Shown here: positions 35,859 through 45,510 of the stretch, in pieces
Layout of the letters: each line of letters starts with the position of its first letter
Numbering within the stretch: position 1 is the stretch's first letter
NCBI RefSeq assembly: GCF_004342585.1
Contig: NZ_SLZQ01000006.1
Location: 1-64,000, forward strand
Direction: 5' to 3'
DNA length: 64,000 nt
Source: Paucimonas lemoignei
GTDB taxonomy: Bacteria > Pseudomonadota > Gammaproteobacteria > Burkholderiales > Burkholderiaceae_D
Notes under the pieces: generated by a model
What the model was told of the DNA's origin: nothing
Database searches by the model: none
What the model saw: the letters and a program-made list of their open reading frames with translations, nothing else
Translations under genes and position numbers: made by a program

Positions 35859-37847
35859 ATGTTTAGCAAAATACTGATTGCCAATCGCGGAGAAATTGCC
35901 TGCCGCGTCATCAAGACGGCGCGCCGGCTCGGCATTGCCACCGTCGCCGTATATTCCGAAGCGGATGCCAATGCCCGCCATGTGCGGCTGGCCGATGAAG
36001 CCGTGCTGATCGGCGGCGCCGAAGCGCGCGACTCGTATCTGAAAGGCGAGCGGATTCTGGAAGCGGCCCGCCAGACCGGTGCGCAAGCGATTCATCCGGG
36101 TTACGGTTTTTTGTCGGAGAACGAAGACTTCGCTGAAAGCTGTGAGCGTGCCGGCGTCGTATTCATCGGCCCGCCGGCGTCCGCCATCCGCGCCATGGGT
36201 TCCAAGTCGGCCGCCAAGGCTTTGATGGATCAGGCGGGCGTGCCGCTGACTCCCGGTTACCATGGCGACCGCCAGGAACCGGACTTTCTTGCGCAAGAAG
36301 CGGCGCGCATCGGCTATCCGGTCCTGATCAAGGCTTCCGCCGGCGGTGGCGGCAAGGGCATGCGCCGCGTCGATGCGCCGGAAGACTTCGCCGCCGCGCT
36401 GGCTTCGTGCAAGCGCGAAGCGATCAATGCCTTCGGCGACGATCATGTGCTGGTCGAAAAATACGTCCTGAAGCCGCGGCATATCGAGATCCAGGTATTC
36501 GGCGACAGTCACGGTAATTGCGTCTATCTGTTCGAGCGCGATTGTTCGGTGCAACGGCGTCATCAGAAAGTGCTGGAAGAAGCGCCCGCGCCGGGCATGA
36601 CGCCCGAGCGCCGCGCCGCCATGGGCAAGGCCGCGGTGGACGCCGCCAAGGCGGTCGGCTATGTCGGCGCCGGCACGGTGGAATTCATCGCCAACCAGGA
36701 TGGCAGTTTCTATTTCATGGAAATGAACACGCGCCTGCAGGTGGAACATCCGGTGACGGAAATGATCACCGGCCTGGACCTGGTTGAGTGGCAATTGCGC
36801 GTGGCGTCGGGTGAGCCGCTGCCCCTGGCGCAGGAACAACTGACGATTCATGGCCATGCCATCGAGGCGCGCATCTATGCCGAGGAACCGGAAAAGGGCT
36901 TCCTGCCCTCGACGGGGCGCCTGTTGCACCTGGCGCCGCCAGCCGAGTCCGATCATGTGCGCGTCGATACCGGCGTGGAGCAGGGCGACGAGATCACGCC
37001 GTTCTACGATCCGATGATCGCCAAGCTGATCGTGTGGGATCTCGACCGTGAGCGGGCACTGGCGCGCTTGCGCAAGGCATTGACGCAATACCGCGTGGTG
37101 GGCGTTGCCAACAATATCGAGTTCCTGGCGCGTCTCGCTACCTGCCCATCGTTTGCCCATGCCGACCTGGACACTGGCTTGATCGAGCGTGAACAGGCGA
37201 CATTGTTCCCGCCGGAGGCTGCCGTGCCGGAGACGGCTTGGCTATTGGCGGCGCTGACCGAATTGCTGCACGAGGCGAATGCTGCTGCCAGCTCAGTTGA
37301 GCACGGCTCGCCCTGGCTGATACTGGATGGCTGGCGCCTGAATGGACAAGGCGTGCGTTCCATCGCGCTGCGTCACGGCGATGTGCGCCAGGATGTCACG
37401 GTGGCCAATGCCAAAGGTGGCTGGGAACTCTCGCTCGGGGAAAGCAAGGTGTTCGCGCGCGGCGCGATCGAGCCGAATGGCTTGCTGCATGTGCAGTTGG
37501 GCGAGCGCCGCCTGCATGCGGCAGTCGTCATCGCCGCCGAACGCCGCCACGTTTTCGTCGATGGCCGGGCCTGGCCGCTGACTCGCGTCGACAATCTGTA
37601 TACTGGCGGCGCCGGCAGTGAAGCCGAAGGCGGCTTGCGCGCCCCCATGCCGGGCAAGATCGTGACCTTGCTGGCCAAAGCCGGAGACACCGTGGAAAAG
37701 GGAACACCGCTGCTCGTCATGGAAGCGATGAAAATGGAACACACGATTACAGCCCCGGCCAAGGGAACGCTCAAGGCATTCTGCTTTGCGCCGGGAGACC
37801 AGGTGGCCGACGGGGTTGAGCTGGTGGAATTCGAGGTGGAAGTATGA
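35859..37847 (+). CDS. mccA: Methylcrotonyl-CoA carboxylase, biotin-bearing (alpha) subunit
   Basis: 662 residues. The biotin carboxylase domain (1-450) begins MFSKILIANRGEIACRVIKT and contains the ATP-grasp loop KASAGGGGKGMRRV, ERDCSVQRRHQKVLEEAPAP and MNTRLQVEHPVTE. A BT linker domain follows, then the biotin carrier domain with the biotinylated Lys625 in MEAMKMEH. Start ATG 35859 has AGAGGGA upstream; an earlier in-frame ATG at 35832 lies within the preceding gene. It loads CO2 on biotin for MccB. The last four bases overlap the HMG-CoA lyase start (ATGA). Confidence 0.95.
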   Translation: MFSKILIANRGEIACRVIKTARRLGIATVAVYSEADANARHVRLADEAVLIGGAEARDSYLKGERILEAARQTGAQAIHPGYGFLSENEDFAESCERAGVVFIGPPASAIRAMGSKSAAKALMDQAGVPLTPGYHGDRQEPDFLAQEAARIGYPVLIKASAGGGGKGMRRVDAPEDFAAALASCKREAINAFGDDHVLVEKYVLKPRHIEIQVFGDSHGNCVYLFERDCSVQRRHQKVLEEAPAPGMTPERRAAMGKAAVDAAKAVGYVGAGTVEFIANQDGSFYFMEMNTRLQVEHPVTEMITGLDLVEWQLRVASGEPLPLAQEQLTIHGHAIEARIYAEEPEKGFLPSTGRLLHLAPPAESDHVRVDTGVEQGDEITPFYDPMIAKLIVWDLDRERALARLRKALTQYRVVGVANNIEFLARLATCPSFAHADLDTGLIEREQATLFPPEAAVPETAWLLAALTELLHEANAAASSVEHGSPWLILDGWRLNGQGVRSIALRHGDVRQDVTVANAKGGWELSLGESKVFARGAIEPNGLLHVQLGERRLHAAVVIAAERRHVFVDGRAWPLTRVDNLYTGGAGSEAEGGLRAPMPGKIVTLLAKAGDTVEKGTPLLVMEAMKMEHTITAPAKGTLKAFCFAPGDQVADGVELVEFEVEV

Positions 37848-38770
37848 GCCGGCAGGTACGCATCGTCGAAGTCGGGCCGCGCGATGGCTTGCAGAATGAA
37901 AAGCAAACCATCGACACCGGCATCAAGCTGGAATTGATCGAGCGCCTGGCCAAGGCGGGCTTGCGCGATATCGAGGCGGCATCCTTCGTCTCTCCGAAGT
38001 GGGTGCCGCAAATGGCCGATCATGCGGCAATCATGGCCGGCTTGCCATCGAGAGAGACCTATCCCGACGTGAATTATCCGGTGCTCACGCCCAACATGAA
38101 GGGCTTCGAGGCCGCGGCGGCCGCGGGGGCGAAAGAAGTGGCGGTGTTTGCCGCGGCGTCCGAAAGCTTTTCGCAAAAGAATATCAATTGCTCGATAGCC
38201 GAATCGATCGAGCGATTCGTGCCGGTGTTCGAAGCGGCCAGGCAGCAAGGCATTCGGGTGCGCGGCTATATTTCCTGCGTGGTGGCTTGCCCGTATGAAG
38301 GGGCGGTCTCGCCCGAGAAAGTGGCGGAGGTGGCGGCGCGTCTGCTCGAACTGGGCAGTTATGAAATTTCCCTCGGCGATACCATCGGCGCCGGCACGCC
38401 GGCGTCTGTCTTGCGCATGCTGGAGGCAGTCGCCCGCAAGGTGCCTGTGCAGCAACTGGCGGGGCACTATCACGATACCTACGGCATGGCGGTGGCCAAT
38501 GCTTACGCTTCCTACCAATTCGGCTTGCGCTCATTTGATAGCTCGGTAGCCGGCCTGGGTGGCTGCCCCTATGCCAAAGGCGCGACCGGCAACGTCGCCA
38601 CCGAAGATCTGGTTTATCTATTCAATGGACTGGGCGTCGAGACAGGTATCGATCTCGACGCCCTGGTCGAGTGCTCCGCATGGATCAGCGGCGTGCTTCA
38701 ACGCGCGCCAGGCTCCCGCGTATCACGCGCGCTATTGGCAAAAAGCGGCCAGGGTGGCGTTTGCGCGTAA
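37844..38770 (+). CDS. mvaB: Hydroxymethylglutaryl-CoA lyase
   Basis: 308 residues. It cleaves HMG-CoA to acetyl-CoA and acetoacetate, the last step of leucine degradation. The start IVEVGPRDGLQNEKQTIDT and the active-site signature SVAGLGGCPYAKGATGNVAT (catalytic Cys, glycine loop) are both intact. The metal-site GHYHDTYGMAVANA is also present. It is the last gene of the operon. A hairpin GCCGGC-N8-GCCGGC (38787-38806) overlaps the end of the convergent alcohol dehydrogenase gene and may terminate weakly. Confidence 0.96.
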   Translation: MSRQVRIVEVGPRDGLQNEKQTIDTGIKLELIERLAKAGLRDIEAASFVSPKWVPQMADHAAIMAGLPSRETYPDVNYPVLTPNMKGFEAAAAAGAKEVAVFAAASESFSQKNINCSIAESIERFVPVFEAARQQGIRVRGYISCVVACPYEGAVSPEKVAEVAARLLELGSYEISLGDTIGAGTPASVLRMLEAVARKVPVQQLAGHYHDTYGMAVANAYASYQFGLRSFDSSVAGLGGCPYAKGATGNVATEDLVYLFNGLGVETGIDLDALVECSAWISGVLQRAPGSRVSRALLAKSGQGGVCA

Positions 38771-38796
38771 ATAGCGTTGTTTGAGCGCCGGCACAA

Positions 38797-39897
38797 TCAT
38801 GCCGGCTTGATCGCCACTTTCAGCACGCCATCCCGTTGATGGGAGAATTGGTCATAAGCCGCGACGATATCGTCGAGCTTGTAGTGATGCGTCACCAGGG
38901 CGCCGAAATCGGCGCGGCCTGATGCCACCACATTCATCAGTCGGCGCATGCGTTCCTTCCCGCCGGGGCATAGCGCAGTGTTGATGCGGTGGTCGCCAAG
39001 GCCGGCAGCGAAGGCCGACAGCGGGATGGTCAGGTCGCTTGAGTACACCCCAAGGCTGGAGAGCGTGCCGCCAGGTTTTAGCACCCGCAGCGCCGATTCG
39101 AAGGTCTGTTGCGTGCCCAGCGCTTCGATGGCGGAATCGGCGCCGCGTCCGCCAGTGATTTTCATGACCTCGTCGACCACATCACAATTCTTGAAATTGA
39201 GCGTGATATCGGCGCCCATGGATTTCGAAACGCCGAGGCGCTGCTCATTGCCGTCAACCGTGATGATAGTCGTAGCGCCGAGCAAGCGCGCACCGGCGGT
39301 GGCACATAGGCCGATCGGACCTTGCGCGAACACGACGACGGTATCGCCTATGTTGATGTTTGCGTTTTCCGCACCCTTGAAGCCGGTGGACATGATGTCC
39401 GGGCACATCAGCACCTGCTCGTCGGTCAGTCCATCTGGAACCGGGGCCAGGTTGCCTTCGGCATCAGGAACGAGAATGTATTCGGCTTGCGCGCCGTCGA
39501 TGATGTTGCCAAATCTCCAGCCGGCCGTGGCCTTGTAGCCATGGCAGCCGCAGCGGCCACTGGAGATAAGATAGCTGCCATCCTGCGAGGGCGCGCCGTC
39601 CTGGGCAGCATACGAATTGAAGTTCGGGCAGATCGCGCCGGCAATGACGCGCTGGCCTTCTTGATAGCCATTCACTGCGCTGCCAAGCTTTTCGATGATG
39701 CCGACAGGCTCATGGCCAATGGTCAAACCTTTTGCCACCGGATATTCACCCTTGAGGATATGGATATCCGTGCCGCATATCGTCGTCGTGGTAATCCTGA
39801 GCAACGCATCGTTTGGGCCGACGTCCGGGATAGGCTTGTCAGTCAGTTCGATGCGGCCGGGCTCTAGGAATACCGTCGCTTTCATCATGGCTGCCAT
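38797..39897 (-). CDS. Zinc-dependent alcohol dehydrogenase (secondary-alcohol type)
   Basis: 366 residues of the medium-chain dehydrogenase family. The catalytic zinc ligands fit the Clostridium/Thermoanaerobacter secondary-ADH pattern: Cys41 (ICGTDIHILKGEYP), His62-Glu63 (GHEPVG) and Asp167 (MCPDIMSTG). The Rossmann segment is VVVFAQGPIGLCATAGARLL. The structural four-cysteine zinc lobe of classical ADHs is not evident, as in that subgroup. ATG 39897 follows AAGGAGG. Substrates in this subgroup are short secondary alcohols or aldehydes; the in vivo substrate here is unknown. It stands alone. Confidence 0.9.
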   Translation of the reverse strand: MAAMMKATVFLEPGRIELTDKPIPDVGPNDALLRITTTTICGTDIHILKGEYPVAKGLTIGHEPVGIIEKLGSAVNGYQEGQRVIAGAICPNFNSYAAQDGAPSQDGSYLISSGRCGCHGYKATAGWRFGNIIDGAQAEYILVPDAEGNLAPVPDGLTDEQVLMCPDIMSTGFKGAENANINIGDTVVVFAQGPIGLCATAGARLLGATTIITVDGNEQRLGVSKSMGADITLNFKNCDVVDEVMKITGGRGADSAIEALGTQQTFESALRVLKPGGTLSSLGVYSSDLTIPLSAFAAGLGDHRINTALCPGGKERMRRLMNVVASGRADFGALVTHHYKLDDIVAAYDQFSHQRDGVLKVAIKPA

Positions 39898-40080
39898 GTC
39901 ATCCTCCTTGTTCAGATGAAAAACATCGCCGTGCGGCGGTAGTCGTCCATGCTAACGGAATACTTTGGTATCCAGCCTCATCATAGTAGGTTGAAATACG
40001 GGCGTGTCAACATAAGCCTTGGGATGGTTTGCGGATAGGCAGGTGCAATTTATGTCGATTGACTGACTATGTCGTTTGTC

Positions 40081-41109
40081 TCAGCTGTATCCGGCGAGGT
40101 CTTGTAGCCGCTCCAATTCCTGCTTGGAAATGGCAATGCCATCGCGCTCCGACTGCGCGCGCTGATGATAGCGGCGGTCGCCCGGTTGCCGTTCCTGGCC
40201 GGCAGCCTGCATCTGCCGCACCAGGACTTCCGTGCGCTGGGCGAAATTGTGGCCCGCGCCTTTCGATGGATCGATGACGATCAGCAGCTGGCCAGTCCAG
40301 GGTGTTTGCGCGCCGGGATGGCTCTTCCAATCGAAGTCGAAAGAGAAATTGCCGCCGGTGAGGGCGGCTGCCAGCAGCTCCACCATCATCGAGAGCGCCG
40401 AACCCTTATAACCGCCAAAGGTCAGCAGAGCGCCGCCGTCGAGAATCGCCTTTGGGTCGCAGGTCGGCTGGCCATCGCGGTCCACGCCATAACCCGGCGG
40501 GAGTTGTTTTCCTTCCCGCGCGGCGATTTGCACGTCGCCATTGGCGATGGCGCTGGTGGCAAGATCGAATACCAATGGGTCATGCCCTTCGCGCGGCGCG
40601 GCGAACGCGATCGGGTTGGTGCCGAACAAGGCATGCTTGCCGCCGTACGGCACCACGCATGCCATGCTGTTGACGAAAGCGAGCGCCACCAGGCCTTCGC
40701 GCGCGAAAGGCTCGACATCCGGCCACAATGCGGCAAAGTGATGCGAGTTGTGGATCGCCAGCATTGCAATGCCATTGGCCCGCGCCTTTTTTGCCAACAA
40801 ATCTTTTGCTGCAGCCAATGCCGGCTGGGCAAAGCCATTTTTTGCATCGGCCGAGATGAATCCGGGTGCGGCATCCGTGACTTCCGGCACAGCTTTGCCA
40901 TCGACCCAGCCGCTGGCCAGGGTGGAAACATAGCCGGGAATGCGGAAGATGCCATGGCTGTCGGAGCCATCGCGCTGGGCACTGGCGCAGTTATCGGCGA
41001 GGATGGCGGCGACTTCCTTCGACGTACCGTGACGTTCGAAGATGCGCGCCAACAGCGCGCTCAGGTCGGTAAATAAAATACGGGTCTGTTGATGTTGATC
41101 GGACTGCAT
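40081..41109 (-). CDS. Ldh/MDH2-family NAD(P)H-dependent oxidoreductase
   Basis: 342 residues of the family that includes L-sulfolactate, ureidoglycolate and delta1-piperideine/pyrroline-2-carboxylate reductases. Typical segments: RDGSDSHGIFRIPGYVSTL, IHNSHHFAALWPDVEPFA with the catalytic His, PYGGKHALFGTNPIAFAAPR and DPKAILDGGALLTFGGYKG. PutA is divergent-looking but co-oriented 79 bp upstream, and an imino-acid reductase acting on D-proline or pipecolate intermediates would fit next to proline catabolism. That is inference. 3-hydroxy-acid substrates remain possible. Confidence 0.88.
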   Translation of the reverse strand: MQSDQHQQTRILFTDLSALLARIFERHGTSKEVAAILADNCASAQRDGSDSHGIFRIPGYVSTLASGWVDGKAVPEVTDAAPGFISADAKNGFAQPALAAAKDLLAKKARANGIAMLAIHNSHHFAALWPDVEPFAREGLVALAFVNSMACVVPYGGKHALFGTNPIAFAAPREGHDPLVFDLATSAIANGDVQIAAREGKQLPPGYGVDRDGQPTCDPKAILDGGALLTFGGYKGSALSMMVELLAAALTGGNFSFDFDWKSHPGAQTPWTGQLLIVIDPSKGAGHNFAQRTEVLVRQMQAAGQERQPGDRRYHQRAQSERDGIAISKQELERLQDLAGYS

Positions 41110-41188
41110 GTTGTGGCTTTCTATTCTTCACTGATGAGGCTTATCTAGCTTACCAAGTTTACTGAGGCATGAGCGTGGCGCAATGTGA

Positions 41189-44100
41189 TCAGCCTATCGT
41201 CATCAGGCTGGCATTGCCGCCCGCGGCCGCGGTGTTGATGCTGATGGCGCGTTCAATGAGTAGCCGCTCCAGCGGGATGACGGTTTCGCCTTTTGCCAGG
41301 CCTGTCACGTTGACGATTGGCCCAGGCCGGCGCGCCACCTGCTGGCATATTGCGCGCAACTGGTCGCTGTCGCCATGATGCAGTATCGCATCGAAGCGTT
41401 CTTCTTCGGCATTCCAATCCGAGGTCAGGCGGATGCGCGAGCGCACTGTCGGCGGCAGCTTGGCATGCAGCGAGCGAGTCGTCTCATTATCCAACCACAG
41501 CACTGCGCTGCCTACCGCGAGCGTGGCAGCAAGCTGGCACAGCAAATCCGCTTCACCATCAGCCATGCCCAACACGGTTTCGCGCGGCAGCAGGCGATAG
41601 GTATTGCGCTCGCCGGTCGGGCCGGGCAGCGTGCGCGACAGGCCGCTTTGCGTCAGCGTGGCAAACGTGTCGCACTGGCGCACCAGTTCATTTCGCTTGT
41701 GCTGAGTCGCCCATTCCTTCAGTGCCGCCAGCGCACCGCTCTGCGTTGTCTGCATAGCGGTGCGCATCTGCATGTCTGCGGGCGTGACTGCGTCCATGCG
41801 TGCAAAGGTGCGGGCAACGCCATCTGCCGGCTTGGTGGACAGTAAACGATATAGATATAACGGGCCGCCCGCCTTGGGGCCGGTACCGGACAAGCCTTCG
41901 CCGCCAAACGGTTGCACGCCGACGACCGCGCCAACCATGTTGCGGTTGACATAGATATTGCCGGCATGCGCTTTCTCCACCACGCGCGCAATCGTTTCAT
42001 CGATGCGGGTATGAATGCCGAGCGTCAAACCATAACCGGTGGCATTGATCTGGCCGATCAGTGCATCGAGATCATCGCGGCGATAGCGCAGCACATGCAG
42101 CACCGGGCCGAACACTTCGCGTTTCAGTTCATCCAGGCTGTCCAGTTCAATCAGGGTCGGCAAGACAAAGGTGCCTTGCTTGAACACAGCGCCCTCGGCA
42201 CGGGCGATCTGGTGCACGCGGCGGCCCTTGTTGCGCATTGCCTCGATATGCCGGTCGATGCCTGTCTTGGCGTCGAGGTCGATCACCGGGCCGATGTCGA
42301 TATTGAGGTTGTCGGGATTGCCAACCCGGTATTCGGCCATCGCTCCTTTGAGCATGCCGATGACGCGGTCGGCGACATCTTCCTGCACGCATAGCACGCG
42401 CAGGGCGGAGCAGCGCTGTCCCGCGCTGTCGAAGGCGGAAGTCACGACGTCGGCAACCACCTGTTCCGTCAATGCCGATGAATCGACGATCATGGCGTTC
42501 TGGCCGCCGGTTTCGGCAATCAGGGGCACCGGGCGGCCATGCGCATCCAGGCGGCCGGCGAGATTGCGGGCGAGGATGCCAGCCACTTCGGTGGAGCCGG
42601 TGAACATCACCCCCTTGACGCGCTCATCGCGCACCAGCGCGTCGCCAATCGTCGCGCCAACGCCGGGCAGCAATTGCACCACGCCTTCGGGAATGCCGGC
42701 CTGCAGCAGGAGGCGGACAGCCTGTGCCGCAATCAGCGGTGTTTGTTCTGCCGGCTTGGCCAAGACGGTATTGCCGGCGGCAAGCGCGGCGGCGACCTGG
42801 CCGGTGAAGATCGCCAGCGGGAAGTTCCACGGGCTGATACACACCACGGGGCCGAGCGGGCGGTGCGTGTCGTTGGCAAAATCCTCGCGCACCTGGATGG
42901 CGTAGTAGCGCAGGAAGTCTACCGCTTCGCGTACTTCGGCGATGGCATTGGAAAAGGTCTTGCCGGCTTCGCGCGACAGCAGGCCGATCAGGGTCTGGAT
43001 TTCCGCCTGCATCAGTTCAGCTGCGCGTTCCAGCGCGGCGGCGCGTTCCGCCGGCGGCGTGGCTTGCCAGATGGGCGCGGCGGCAAGCGACGCTTGCACC
43101 GCGCGTGCGACATCATCGGGCGTGGCGTTTTGCACCTGGCCGACGATGTCGCGATGGTCTGCGGGATTCCTGACCGGCTCGCCCGGACCTTCATTGACCG
43201 CGCAGCCGAGCATCGGCGAAGCGCGCCAGTCGGCATGTCCCGTTGCCAGCAACGCGCTCGACAATGAACCGAGGCGATGTTCGTTGGCAAGATCGATGCC
43301 GCTCGAATTGACACGGTCGCTGCCATACAGCACCTGCGGCAGGGGAATGCGCGGATGCGGCAAGCCGATGCCGCCTTCCTGTGTGGCGAGCGCCTCGATG
43401 CGCGTGACCGGATTTTCAATCAGTTCCTTGATCGATACGTCCGTGTCGGCAATGCGGTTGACGAAGGAAGTGTTGGCGCCATTTTCCAGCAGGCGGCGCA
43501 CCAGGTAAGCCAGCAAGGTTTCGTGCGTGCCCACCGGCGCATAAATCCGGCAAGGGCGGTTCAGCTTGCCGTCGGCGACCTTGCCCACGACTTGTTCATA
43601 AAGCGGCTCCCCCATGCCGTGCAGGCATTGGAACTCGTACTGGCCCGGATAGTAATTCTCGCCGGCGATCTGGTGCACCGCTGCCAGCGTATGCGCATTG
43701 TGCGTGGCGAATTGCGGATACACCGCTTCCGGCGCGCCCAGCAGCTTGCGCGCGCAGGCGATGTAAGACACATCTGTGTACACCTTGCGCGTATAGACCG
43801 GATAGCCTTCCAGCCCATCGATCTGGGCGCGCTTGATTTCGCTATCCCAGTAAGCCCCCTTGACGAGGCGGATCATCAGGCGGTGGCGGCTGCGGCGGGC
43901 CAGGTCGATCACATAGTCGATCACGTAAGGGCAGCGCTTCTGGTATGCCTGAATGACGAAGCCGATGCCGTTCCAGCCTTTCAGTGAAGGTTCAAAGCAG
44001 AGGCGTTCCAGCAGGTCCAGTGACAGTTCCAGCCGATCGGCTTCCTCGGCATCGATATTGATGCCGATATCGTATCGGCGCGCCAGTTCTACCAGCAACA

Positions 44101-45172
44101 ACAGGCGCGGGTAGAGCTCGTCCATCACGCGGTCATACTGGGCACGGCTGTAACGCGGATGCAGCGCCGACAGCTTGATCGAGATGCCCGGACCTTCATA
44201 AATGCCTCGCCCGTGCGAAGCCTTGCCGATGGCGTGAATGGCCTGCTCATAGGCAGCCAGGTAGCGTGCCGCATCCTCCCCGGTCATGGCGGCTTCGCCG
44301 AGCATGTCGTAAGAGTAGCGGAAGCCTTTCGCTTCCAGCGCGCTGGCGTTGGCGAGCGCTTCGCCGATCGTCTCGCCGGTGACGAATTGCTCGCCCATCA
44401 TGCGCATCGCCATGTCCACGCCCTTGCGGATCAGCGGTTCGCCGCTCTTGCCGATGATGCGGTTGAGCGCGCTGGACAGGCCGCTTTCGTTATGGGTCGA
44501 GACGAGCTTGCCGGTCAGGAGCAATCCCCACGACGCGGCATTGACGAACATGGACGGGCTCTGGCCGAGATGCTGCTGCCAGTTGCCGGTGCTGATCTTG
44601 TCGCGGATGAGGGCATCGCGCGTGCCCTTGTCGGGAATGCGCAGGAGCGCTTCGGCCAGGCACATCAAGGCCACGCCTTCCTGCGAAGAGAGCGAAAATT
44701 CCTGGAGCAAGCCCTGCACCACGCCGGCACGGCCGCTGGCGGTTTTCTGGTTGCGCAAATTCTCGGCCAGGCGGTAGGCCAGCTTGTCGGCAGCCGCGGC
44801 CTGCTCGGCTGGCAAGCGAGCCTGCTCCACCAGCATCGGCACGACTTCCTGCTCCGGGCGGCGGTAGGCGCTGGTAATCGCCGCGCGCAAAACCGACTGC
44901 GGCAGGATGCTTTCGGCGAATTCCAGAAAGGGTTGATGGGTCGATTCCGGCAAGGCTTCCAGGGCTTCGGTATCGCCGCCGGCCAAGCGATCCGCGACGC
45001 CGCTCAGTTCCGGCAGCGACAATCCGCTTTCCAGTGACTCGAGGTAGGCAAAAATCGATTGCTTGATCACCCAGTGCGGCGTGCGGTCGATCTTGCGTGC
45101 CACTTCCTTGAGACGCGTGCGCGTCGCTTCGTCCAGTTTGACGCCTAGCGTGGTGGTCGTGGAAGAGGTCAT
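41189..45172 (-). CDS. putA: Bifunctional proline dehydrogenase / P5C dehydrogenase with DNA-binding domain (PutA)
   Basis: 1327 residues. Residues 8-50 form a ribbon-helix-helix domain (TTLGVKLDEATRTRLKEVAR), the part that makes some PutA proteins repressors of their own operon. The FAD proline dehydrogenase barrel covers about 230-560 (PGISIKLSALHPRY; RLVKGAYWDSEIKRAQ; YAPVGTHETLLAYLVRRLLE). The glutamate semialdehyde dehydrogenase covers about 620-1110, with Glu887 (IAETGGQNAMIVD) and Cys921 (SAGQRCSALRV). A C-terminal ALDH-like extension completes it. The enzyme converts proline to glutamate. ATG 45172 gives the family start MTSSTTTTLGVKLD; an open frame continues upstream to 45202 without support. 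Three GTTGCA boxes lie 56-96 bp upstream. Confidence 0.96.
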   Translation of the reverse strand: MTSSTTTTLGVKLDEATRTRLKEVARKIDRTPHWVIKQSIFAYLESLESGLSLPELSGVADRLAGGDTEALEALPESTHQPFLEFAESILPQSVLRAAITSAYRRPEQEVVPMLVEQARLPAEQAAAADKLAYRLAENLRNQKTASGRAGVVQGLLQEFSLSSQEGVALMCLAEALLRIPDKGTRDALIRDKISTGNWQQHLGQSPSMFVNAASWGLLLTGKLVSTHNESGLSSALNRIIGKSGEPLIRKGVDMAMRMMGEQFVTGETIGEALANASALEAKGFRYSYDMLGEAAMTGEDAARYLAAYEQAIHAIGKASHGRGIYEGPGISIKLSALHPRYSRAQYDRVMDELYPRLLLLVELARRYDIGINIDAEEADRLELSLDLLERLCFEPSLKGWNGIGFVIQAYQKRCPYVIDYVIDLARRSRHRLMIRLVKGAYWDSEIKRAQIDGLEGYPVYTRKVYTDVSYIACARKLLGAPEAVYPQFATHNAHTLAAVHQIAGENYYPGQYEFQCLHGMGEPLYEQVVGKVADGKLNRPCRIYAPVGTHETLLAYLVRRLLENGANTSFVNRIADTDVSIKELIENPVTRIEALATQEGGIGLPHPRIPLPQVLYGSDRVNSSGIDLANEHRLGSLSSALLATGHADWRASPMLGCAVNEGPGEPVRNPADHRDIVGQVQNATPDDVARAVQASLAAAPIWQATPPAERAAALERAAELMQAEIQTLIGLLSREAGKTFSNAIAEVREAVDFLRYYAIQVREDFANDTHRPLGPVVCISPWNFPLAIFTGQVAAALAAGNTVLAKPAEQTPLIAAQAVRLLLQAGIPEGVVQLLPGVGATIGDALVRDERVKGVMFTGSTEVAGILARNLAGRLDAHGRPVPLIAETGGQNAMIVDSSALTEQVVADVVTSAFDSAGQRCSALRVLCVQEDVADRVIGMLKGAMAEYRVGNPDNLNIDIGPVIDLDAKTGIDRHIEAMRNKGRRVHQIARAEGAVFKQGTFVLPTLIELDSLDELKREVFGPVLHVLRYRRDDLDALIGQINATGYGLTLGIHTRIDETIARVVEKAHAGNIYVNRNMVGAVVGVQPFGGEGLSGTGPKAGGPLYLYRLLSTKPADGVARTFARMDAVTPADMQMRTAMQTTQSGALAALKEWATQHKRNELVRQCDTFATLTQSGLSRTLPGPTGERNTYRLLPRETVLGMADGEADLLCQLAATLAVGSAVLWLDNETTRSLHAKLPPTVRSRIRLTSDWNAEEERFDAILHHGDSDQLRAICQQVARRPGPIVNVTGLAKGETVIPLERLLIERAISINTAAAGGNASLMTIG

Positions 45173-45204
45173 ATGAATAAGATAGGCAAGTTGAACTGAC
45201 AATG

Positions 45205-45268
45205 ACTGTATCGCAATTGCATTAGTGGTGCAACAAGGTGCAACCTTGGTTTGCTATCTTGGTGCAAC
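45205..45268 (-). promoter_or_regulatory. putA control region with three PutA-type operator boxes
   Basis: On the minus strand GTTGCACC occurs at 45261-45268, 45237-45244 and 45227-45234. GTTGCA is the core bound by the PutA ribbon-helix-helix domain in enteric bacteria. A likely promoter TTGCAC (45228-45233), 17 bp, TACAGT (45205-45210) overlaps the last box, so binding would block RNA polymerase. The rest of the 338-bp gap up to 45510 is AT-rich; no further gene was seen in it. Confidence 0.6.
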
Positions 45269-45510
45269 CTGGCTGGTGTTTTATGAGTTAGTGCTTTATT
45301 TTTCAGGGGCTTTTCTGGCTTATCCTCAATGTTTGGCATTCTGGCCGTTTCTGTCTTTGCTAATGCTGCCCAAGCACTGTTCCATTAAAGATGGTGCCAT
45401 GCAGCCAAAAATCGCAATATCCAAAATGAAGTTTTTGGTCAAACTGGCATGTCCTGCCCGTGGGCGGGGCAGTCCGAATCGAAGCGGCGGAACTGTTTTA
45501 AGGGAAAGAA

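Noticed and set aside
35541-37160. 539-codon antisense frame across liuC and mccA
   Set aside because: The sense strand encodes intact, recognisable enzymes with conserved motifs; the antisense product resembles nothing.
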